DNA of 10,925 bases, from contig JARRQD010000192.1 in the NCBI GenBank assembly GCA_037382205.1, positions 1 to 10,925 on the forward strand, read 5' to 3'. The notes under the pieces were generated by a model that ran no database searches, was not told where the DNA came from, and was given only the letters and a program-made list of their open reading frames with translations. A program made the translations under genes and the position numbers. The stretch comes from Thiodiazotropha sp037382205. GTDB lineage: Bacteria > Pseudomonadota > Gammaproteobacteria > Chromatiales > Chromatiaceae. Position 1 is the first letter of the stretch, and every line of letters begins with the position of its first letter. This document shows, one piece after another, positions 5,889-10,925 of the stretch.

Positions 5889-7112
5889 TTAATAGCGATC
5901 CAGGAGCGACTTGATGACGGCGTTGAATCGCTTGGACGAGTCGAAGTGCTGTAACTCGCGATGTAAGATCTCAATTCGTTCCATGAACCGTGCATCGGAC
6001 AATAACTTCTTCACCTCGGTCATGATGGTTCGCTTGGTTACGTGGGTCGAACGGATATAGCTTCCACCCCCCTGTTGGGCCAGTGCATCACTGACATAGT
6101 ACTGATCCGCGTTGGTTGGTATGCCGAGAACCGGTGTTTTACCGGTTATCGCCTGATAGACCGATCCGGCGCCACCGTTGCAGATCACCAGGTTACTGAG
6201 GTGACAGGCCTCTATACCTGGCAGGTAGTCGGCACTATAGCAATTTGAGGGATAGACACGCTTCGTCAGGCGTTTCGATGTGGCGAGCAACACGGTTACC
6301 GGCATCTTCTCCAACACCTCGATGAGCATCTCCGTAACCCCCAACCTGCCTGTTGAGCCCATCGCTACATAGATTAAGGGTTTGTCGCCAGGGAGATTGT
6401 CCCACCAGGAGGGGGGCTCGGAAGTGGGAGACCACTGTACCGGGCCAAGATAGTGATGGTGTCCGGGCAGGTTTTCTGTTGCTATCAAGGCGGGCAGATC
6501 AGGGTAGACAACCCGGTCGGCATGTGCCGCCACATCACGGTATTCACCATATTCCTGCAGGCCATACTCTCGACGCACTACATTGAACGGTTTCGCCAGC
6601 TTTCTGAATATACCTGGGGCCAGCAGCGGCATCAGCCTGGCACTGAGTCTCACTCCGATGAGCTTAACGAAGGGGAATTCCGGTGTCGGTACCGGCAGTG
6701 TGCAGTAAGGCGCCCAATAGGCATTGACGATGGAGATATAAGGTGTCTTCGTCAACTCCGCGCTGGTACCCAAAGACCACCTGAGGTCAGCGACGATTAA
6801 ATCGGGTTTAAGCTCATCGATCAACCTCAATTCATCTTTGACCTGACGTGAGATCTCCTCCGCTGTCCAGCCGTCCTTGCCCTTGCTCAATCGTTCCATG
6901 AAGAGATCGGTGGACAGACTCCAGACCCTGCGATGATTGAGGTGGTAGGCGTCGACAAGATCCGCGTATCGTCCACCAGTGACGAATACTATCTCATATT
7001 TGTCACGCACGGCATCTGCCAACACCAACGGGCGAACCACATGTGAAAGCGCCAACTCCTCCCCCCAGAATAGAATTCTTGGCTTGCCAGCCTTTTCCGT
7101 CACTCTGTCCAT
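5889..7112 (-). CDS. GT1-family (UGT/MGT-like) glycosyltransferase
   Basis: This 407-aa protein has the length and two-Rossmann GT-B layout of bacterial UDP-glycosyltransferases (GT1; macrolide and zeaxanthin glucosyltransferases, rhamnosyltransferases). Near the N-terminus KPRILFWGEELALSHVVRPL places H24 where the family's catalytic His usually sits. ELKPDLIVADL ends the N-terminal sheet. The C-terminal nucleotide-sugar site is clear: KPLIYVAMGSTG, then CNGGAGSVYQAITGKTPVLG (N312 at its second residue) and IPTNADQ (D336, Q337). The usual His of the HxGxGS/T donor loop is Asn312 here. No signal peptide or membrane helix, so it is cytosolic or peripheral; the acceptor could be a lipid, carotenoid or other small hydrophobic molecule and cannot be decided. 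ATG at 7112 is preceded by AAGGAGGT 5 bases away, a strong site. No biosynthetic neighbours. Confidence 0.88.
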   Translation of the reverse strand: MDRVTEKAGKPRILFWGEELALSHVVRPLVLADAVRDKYEIVFVTGGRYADLVDAYHLNHRRVWSLSTDLFMERLSKGKDGWTAEEISRQVKDELRLIDELKPDLIVADLRWSLGTSAELTKTPYISIVNAYWAPYCTLPVPTPEFPFVKLIGVRLSARLMPLLAPGIFRKLAKPFNVVRREYGLQEYGEYRDVAAHADRVVYPDLPALIATENLPGHHHYLGPVQWSPTSEPPSWWDNLPGDKPLIYVAMGSTGRLGVTEMLIEVLEKMPVTVLLATSKRLTKRVYPSNCYSADYLPGIEACHLSNLVICNGGAGSVYQAITGKTPVLGIPTNADQYYVSDALAQQGGGSYIRSTHVTKRTIMTEVKKLLSDARFMERIEILHRELQHFDSSKRFNAVIKSLLDRY

Positions 7113-7116
7113 GTCA

Positions 7117-7124
7117 ACCTCCTT
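7117..7124 (-). promoter_or_regulatory. Strong ribosome binding site of the glycosyltransferase gene
   Basis: The complement reads AAGGAGGT, nearly a full anti-Shine-Dalgarno match, 4-5 bases before ATG 7112-7110. It fixes the start. Confidence 0.7.
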
Positions 7125-7160
7125 TTCTTAATGAACAAACATCTTTATAACAGCAATTTC

Positions 7161-7201
7161 GTTTGTGAGAGAGACATTGCTGCGGCTACACAATGACAAA
7201 C
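7161..7201. repeat. Interrupted dyad upstream of the glycosyltransferase gene
   Basis: GTTTGT (7161-7166) and CATTG (7175-7179) pair with CAATG (7191-7195) and ACAAAC (7196-7201). This gives 11 pairs with an 8-base purine-rich bulge (GAGAGAGA). It lies about 50 bases before the glycosyltransferase start and could be a 5' leader structure or an operator. Confidence 0.4.
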
Positions 7202-7337
7202 CTATGCGCTATCTGAAAAAAAGAAAATGAACATAAAGGTCCCAAAGGTAATTTAATTCCTGCTTTCCCTTCTTCCAAGCTTTTCATTGTTGTCAAAACT
7301 ATGATCATTCAGTAGGCTGAGCGCTCCTTTTAAGGAA

Positions 7338-7367
7338 AATTAAGCAATATATTTTTCAATCTTAATT
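7338..7367. promoter_or_regulatory. AATTAAG/CTTAATT operator-like dyad
   Basis: AATTAAG (7338-7344) and CTTAATT (7361-7367) are perfect inverted 7-mers around 16 AT-rich bases, about 80-110 bases before the start at 7449. TCCTTTTAAGGA just upstream is another small palindrome. Regulator binding is inference. Confidence 0.3.
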
Positions 7368-7448
7368 CTTTTGTGAGGTTGATGTAAGATATTGATTGTT
7401 CTTGGAAATCATTTGATTGGATAGTGGGAGTAGGAGGCAGGTTTTCTT

Positions 7449-8600
7449 ATGGAGTCGTCGGATACTACCTATAATGTTGTCTTCAGTGGAAAGCTGTTAC
7501 AGGGATTTGAAACAGAGCAGGCTGTAAAGGCGTTCTCAACCCTGTTTAAGTTGCCACAGGAAAAAACTGTAAAAATTCTCGGTAAGCGTCACACTTTAAA
7601 AAAGGGGGTGAGTAGAGACGTAGCGAAGCGTTGGAAGAAAAAACTGCAAGAAATCGGACTGGAGGTCTCTCTCGAACCCCAAGCGCCGGCTATCGCTAGC
7701 GAGCCTGGCTTGTCACTGGTACCCATCGAGGAGGAATCCGATATACCGGTTACAACCCATGTCGTTGAAACCGCCACACCTTCTAAGGTATGCCCCAACT
7801 GTGGTAGCGAAGTGGCTACGATGACAGATCCTTGTCCGAATTGCGGAGTCTATCCGCATAAAGTCATTTCTCGACCAAAGCCTCATGCAAATCGAGCCTC
7901 CAATTCAAGAGATGTGGAGGAGTTTGAGACTACCTCGATGGATGCTGATGATTCGAACAACAGTCTCACTATGCAAGGTTTGATCGCTGGTGCTGCAGCG
8001 GCATTGATTGGCGCATTGCTATGGAAGGGGATTACTGTTGCCATCGACTACGAACTTGGTTTTATCGCCTGGATTATCGGCGGGGGGATTGGCTTTGCTG
8101 TTGCATTCAGTGGAAACCGAGGGCAGGCCGCCGCTGTTTTTTGTGGCGTCATGGCATTGGTTGCGATTCTTGGGGGTAAATATCTGTTCTTTTCTGGTCT
8201 GCAGAACCAAGTGGGCGAGATAATTGCGGACTCCTCGGCGGATTTGCATCTCCTCTATGCAGAGGAGATGTCAGATGCAAAAGCCCTCGCAGCGGTTAAC
8301 GGTGAAGCTGATACGCGTCAGTTTATGGTCGATCACGGCTATAGTGAAGCCAGCAGCGCCGATAGCGTGACCAGAGAAGAACTCGATCAGTTTCAAAATG
8401 AGATTACCCCACGTCTTGTTGGCTTTTCAGATTTGCCCCCCAGTTATGACGAGTGGTACCAAAGCACCATTGAAGAGAATTTTGAATCCATTTCTCCAAT
8501 CGATATATTGATCGAGTCGTTTGACTTCTTTGACGCCATTTTTCTATTTCTTGGCATATCAACTGCCGCCCGAATTGGTTATGGGAAAGGCTACGATTGA
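7449..8600 (+). CDS. Membrane protein with N-terminal domain, zinc ribbon and four TM segments
   Basis: This 383-aa protein has a modular layout. Residues ~6-76 form a compact domain (YNVVFSGKLLQGFETEQAV, then KAFSTLFKLP and a Lys-rich helix pair ending IGLEVSLEP) of a kind I have seen at the N-terminus of uncharacterised proteobacterial membrane proteins; I know no function for it. Residues 115-132 are a short zinc ribbon, C115-x2-C118-x10-C129-x2-C132. An acidic linker follows (~155-172). Three hydrophobic segments lie at ~178-199, ~203-221 and ~227-248, with Gly-rich IIGGGIGFAVAF in the second. A ~110-residue soluble region rich in Asp/Glu/Ser follows, and a last hydrophobic segment at ~360-376. 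The ATG at 7449 is preceded by AGGAGG at 7432-7437. Function unknown; the zinc ribbon would be on the cytosolic side if the N-terminus is inside. Confidence 0.8.
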   Translation: MESSDTTYNVVFSGKLLQGFETEQAVKAFSTLFKLPQEKTVKILGKRHTLKKGVSRDVAKRWKKKLQEIGLEVSLEPQAPAIASEPGLSLVPIEEESDIPVTTHVVETATPSKVCPNCGSEVATMTDPCPNCGVYPHKVISRPKPHANRASNSRDVEEFETTSMDADDSNNSLTMQGLIAGAAAALIGALLWKGITVAIDYELGFIAWIIGGGIGFAVAFSGNRGQAAAVFCGVMALVAILGGKYLFFSGLQNQVGEIIADSSADLHLLYAEEMSDAKALAAVNGEADTRQFMVDHGYSEASSADSVTREELDQFQNEITPRLVGFSDLPPSYDEWYQSTIEENFESISPIDILIESFDFFDAIFLFLGISTAARIGYGKGYD

Positions 8601-8764
8601 GGTGATTGCCTAGAGGGCCACTAGACCAAAAAAACAGCTTCGCTGGATACGCATTGATGATGGCTGTTACTCCATCGGTTTTGTCTCATCGAAATCTTTG
8701 GAGTGAACGCAGTTTTGCTTCCTCTTGATTCCGCTCTGTTCCTGCTGACACTCAGATCATCTCT
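8601..8764. other. Intergenic stretch after the zinc-ribbon protein
   Basis: This 164-base stretch lies between two converging units. CTAG...CTAG at about 8610-8625 followed by an A-run (8628-8634) would read as a weak hairpin plus T-run only for minus-strand transcription. AACAGC/GCTGTT (about 8632-8667) is a loose 6-bp dyad. No gene seen. Confidence 0.35.
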
Positions 8765-9003
8765 TCAGATTTGGAACTGTTCCGCGATCTGTGTCAGCTC
8801 CTGACTGAGTTGTGCAATTTATCGTTTTCCAGGGCAGTATGGTTCGAAGACTCTGCTGTTTCATTGGTTACATGACTAATGGTGGTAATGTTCCGGTGCA
8901 TCTGTTCGGTGACCGCACTCTGTTCTTCTACGGCGTTTGCGACCTGGATAGTCATCTCTGAAATCGATGCGACGGCCTGGGTGTTATGATCGAGAGCTTC
9001 TAG
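8765..9003 (-). pseudogene. Methyl-accepting chemotaxis protein, C-terminal remnant with frameshift
   Basis: The minus strand encodes the last ~80 residues of a chemoreceptor signalling domain: LDHNTQAVASISEMTIQVAN, AVEEQSAVTEQMHRNITTIS, then HVTNETAESSNHTALENDK. The pattern EEQSAVTEQMxRNxxxIS and the distal A..T...A....L heptads are those of MCPs, which pass ligand signals to CheW/CheA. At 8818-8820 the frame breaks: one base is missing in an A-run (minus strand), and the next frame reads IAQLSQELTQIAEQFQI and the normal stop at 8765. The ligand-binding, HAMP and methylation regions, and most of the hairpin tip, are gone; likeness fades above ~9003. The fragment cannot be a working receptor. 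No other chemotaxis gene is nearby. Confidence 0.85.
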
Positions 9004-9175
9004 ATCAAATAGATTGAGGCCGGATTGACGGATGATTCAGGCCTATCCAGGCCCGAGTTATCTGCCTTGATATACATGGGTGATAGCGGTTATTCTCCTA
9101 TATGCGACGCTATTTGGGGTTCTCTCGACAACTTCTGCACTGGGACTACCCTTTCCACGTTTGGCCGGTGTCACT

Positions 9176-9790
9176 TCAATATGGTGTTTGCTGTTGAGAG
9201 CAAATACGCTGTGAAACCTTGTTTTTGAGTGAGACGATATAGAGAGTATTGGAGGCAGGCGCTTTGTGCGTGCTGAATTCATACAGCCGGTTGTCAGCAA
9301 GAAGGTTTTCAATAGAGTGCCTCGGAAAAACGCTGACGCCCATGCCCAGTCGGACCAACTCTTTCGCCCCCTCGATTGCATTATCGCTGCCCGCTATCGG
9401 TAACTACAGAAAGTCCAGATCCTAACGTCTTGGAAAATGACATTTGTGCCAGCTTTCAAAGTAGGCATCAACGCCGGGATAAGCGATCCGGGCCTGTTGG
9501 TTCAATTTTTCCACACTAGGTTCGGATGATCCGTTTTTTTACAACAACGCCAAAACCAGCCTTATCCTCCAATACCATGCGAATGATGTCCTCGGGCAGT
9601 GCGAGATTTACATTGAGGTTGATCATCGGGTATTGCCGGCTTGTTGCGAGCAGCAACCGGAAATGGAGAAGTGACAGGCAAGCCATCGGCATGGCGAAAC
9701 TGACCGAACCTGCTATGCCGTCAGTTAATGGTCGCGGTATTCCTGGATTACTCACTTCTCTCACCCTGCGGGCGGAGTTTCTGCCGAACA
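9176..9790 (-). pseudogene. LysR-type regulator, effector-domain remnant
   Basis: The minus strand keeps most of the substrate-binding domain of a LysR-type transcriptional regulator, in pieces. First piece (9516-9790): LFGRNSARRVREVSNPG linker, GIAGSVSFAMPMACLSLLHF, YPMINLNVNLALPEDIIRMV and KAGFGVVVKKRII, the first half of the type 2 periplasmic-binding fold. A one-base frameshift near 9519 leads to EPSVEKLNQQARIAYPGVDA, in-frame TAGs at 9422-9424 and 9404-9406, then GSDNAIEGAKELVRLGMGVS, VFPRHSIENLLADNRLYEF and NTLYIVSLKNKVSQR, the second half. The N-terminal winged helix-turn-helix could not be found upstream, and the C-terminus is short. With a frameshift and at least two nonsense codons this is dead. 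It sits beside another remnant on the same strand. Confidence 0.78.
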
Positions 9791-10123
9791 ACGCTGTGCG
9801 CTATTACCCAGCTTCCCAGGTATGGCGAAAAATACAAAGTTCGCATCCTTATACCGTAACTTCGCTACGTCCCCGTTCAACTGATCATCAAGAAGAAGAC
9901 TCAGCATCTTTCAGGAATAAGATTCCCGGCCGAATATCCTGCACCAGATGAGCTCAACAACCCTTTTTCTCATGATGCGAAATCGTCGCTGTAGGGAAAC
10001 CGCGCAGCGGACAGCCGTGCCGCGACAGTTGACTTTCGCGGGAGTGGACGAGGAACAAGTCATGTGCGATGCTCATGATCGGAGGCGATTCTGCTAGACG
10101 TTGGTCCTTTGTCAGGAGACGAT
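9791..10123. other. 333-base region between LysR remnant and IPTL gene
   Basis: The expected LysR DNA-binding region is not recognisable here on the minus strand. Short open stretches exist but none looks like a known family. Composition becomes more GC-rich from about 9985 onward. AGGAG at 10114-10118, 5 bases before ATG 10124, is the ribosome binding site of the next gene. Confidence 0.4.
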
Positions 10124-10804
10124 ATGATCGCAATTCGGATGTTGGCAGTGATGCTCTGCCTAATGGCGACGCCCCAAGTTTGGGCGGTAACCTACGTTTT
10201 CACTGGCGAGGTCTACGATAGCGTGCTCAACTACACGAGCTGCACGACCGCGCCTTCGCTGTGCGCCAATTTTCCACCCACCGCCAGGGTAAGGCTGAGG
10301 TTCTCGACCTCGATCCCGCTCAATCCCAACCTGGCGGGCGACGACATTACCGCGTTGGTGACGGCCTATGTGCTCACGGATGGCGTCAATACCTAATCGA
10401 GCAGCGACCCAGACAGCCGCGTGTATGTTCCATTTAGCGTTGCAACCGATGGCAATGGGCAGGTCACGGACATCCATTTGGTGGTGCAGCGTTGGTTGAC
10501 CGGTGCTTCGCCCCATACAGATGCCGATCGATTCAGCTATGTGTTTTTGATCGGAGGGACCGGCGCTGCGCGCAACAATCTTGGGTGCCACACGGTTGGT
10601 ATTTCGCCCGGTGGTACTCCCGACACCTGCCTCGTTACGAGTGCCGATAGTTCCGAGAGTCGAGGCGTTTTTTCAACTCCCGGTGTTTGGTCGATGGTGT
10701 CGGTTTCGATTCCAACGCTCTCGCCGATTGCGCTGCTACTCCTAGCCTTGGGTATTGCGGCCGGTGCCTGGACAGGGGGCGCGCGCAAGCTAAGGACACG
10801 CTGA
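10124..10804 (+). pseudogene. IPTL-CTERM surface protein gene with one in-frame stop
   Basis: One frame of 227 codons is interrupted by a single TAA at 10394-10396 (codon 91) and is otherwise open. Residues 1-21 are a signal peptide (MIAIRMLAVMLCLMA...VWA). The middle is beta-rich, with Cys pairs at CTTAPSLC before the stop and CHTVG...CLV after it. The end is a textbook IPTL-CTERM sorting signal: VSIPTLSPIALLLLALGIAA, then a basic tail ending ARKLRTR, as processed by exosortase-like systems. Intact copies would be exported and anchored or released at the surface. The product as it stands would be a secreted 90-aa stub without an anchor, unless the stop is read through or is a sequencing error. 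AGGAG sits 5 bases before the start. The segment is more GC-rich than the left part of the window, a possible sign of transfer. Confidence 0.75.
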
Positions 10805-10925
10805 CGGGTTTCTTCCCCTTGTATCAAGCGCCAAGAGGGGCGACAGCGACCTTTCAACCGAAAGCGTGCGCAGACCGGCGCGGTGACGCTGATCCAACGG
10901 TTAGGCAGGGCGCTCAATCTGCACG
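10805..10925. other. Window end, no gene seen
   Basis: These 121 bases are GC-rich. CCCCTTG...CAAGAGGGG at about 10815-10840 forms an imperfect hairpin without a T-run and may be a weak terminator for the IPTL gene. GTTAGGC at 10900-10906 matches an integron attC core heptamer by sequence only. Confidence 0.35.

Larger units (their letters stand above)
7113..7448. other. 336-base AT-rich divergent intergenic region
   Basis: The glycosyltransferase (minus) and the zinc-ribbon membrane protein (plus) are transcribed away from each other from here, so both promoters should lie inside. It is clearly more AT-rich than the genes. Two dyads stand out (7161-7201 and 7338-7367). AGGAGG at 7432-7437 is the ribosome binding site of the plus-strand gene, with a long 11-base spacer. 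I could not assign -35/-10 boxes with confidence. Confidence 0.5.

Noticed and set aside
10849..10906. Possible integron attC site (GTTAGGC at 10900-10906 with TTTCAAC near 10852)
   Set aside because: The 5' core does not fit RYYYAAC, the arms are not complementary beyond GTT/AAC, the interval is short, and no integrase or cassette array is seen.
1..10925. CRISPR array, tRNA or rRNA genes
   Set aside because: No regularly spaced short direct repeats, and no tRNA- or rRNA-like segments were seen on reading through both strands; a tRNAscan/Infernal run would be decisive.

Overview
The window looks like a piece of a gammaproteobacterial chromosome. The recognisable fragments (an AcnB-type aconitase piece, a malate dehydrogenase tail, a chemoreceptor tail, a LysR regulator), the IPTL-type C-terminal anchor and the moderate base composition would fit a Chromatiales-like or sulfur-oxidiser-like lineage. 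That placement is inference from general resemblance only. Gene density is low: seven reading frames look intact or nearly so, separated by long non-coding stretches, mobile repeats and gene remnants. This is typical of an accessory or decaying region rather than a conserved operon.

Left part (1-2130): the end of a sensor histidine kinase, closed by a hairpin over its stop codon; then a junkyard made of a broken DHA2-family efflux pump tail (minus strand) abutting an internal acnB piece fused in frame to the tail of a malate dehydrogenase gene (plus strand); then a small secreted Lys/Thr-rich protein; then copy A of a ~288-bp MITE-like element with 17-bp terminal inverted repeats.

Middle (2130-4811): 677 bases without a gene, then a 446-aa M15/VanY-type peptidoglycan peptidase. 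It has complete active-site motifs but no signal peptide and a long disordered N-terminal region, so it could be an effector or a lysin. It is followed by a strong 20-21-base inverted repeat and copy B of the MITE, which has a perfect 5-bp target duplication (TTAAT) that includes the stop codon of the next gene.

Right-middle (4812-8600): a membrane-anchored SIMPL/DUF541 protein (minus), a REP-like palindrome, a GT1-type glycosyltransferase (minus), an AT-rich divergent intergenic region with two dyads, and a membrane protein with an N-terminal alpha/beta-looking domain and a zinc ribbon (plus). These genes do not form an obvious shared pathway.

Right end (8601-10925): a chemoreceptor C-terminal remnant with a one-base frameshift, a LysR remnant with one frameshift and nonsense codons (both minus), and a more GC-rich segment carrying an IPTL-CTERM surface-protein gene interrupted by one in-frame TAA. 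I did not find a clear new multi-gene system. The most interesting items are the M15 protein, the MITE pair and its stop-codon insertion, and the acnB-mdh chimera.
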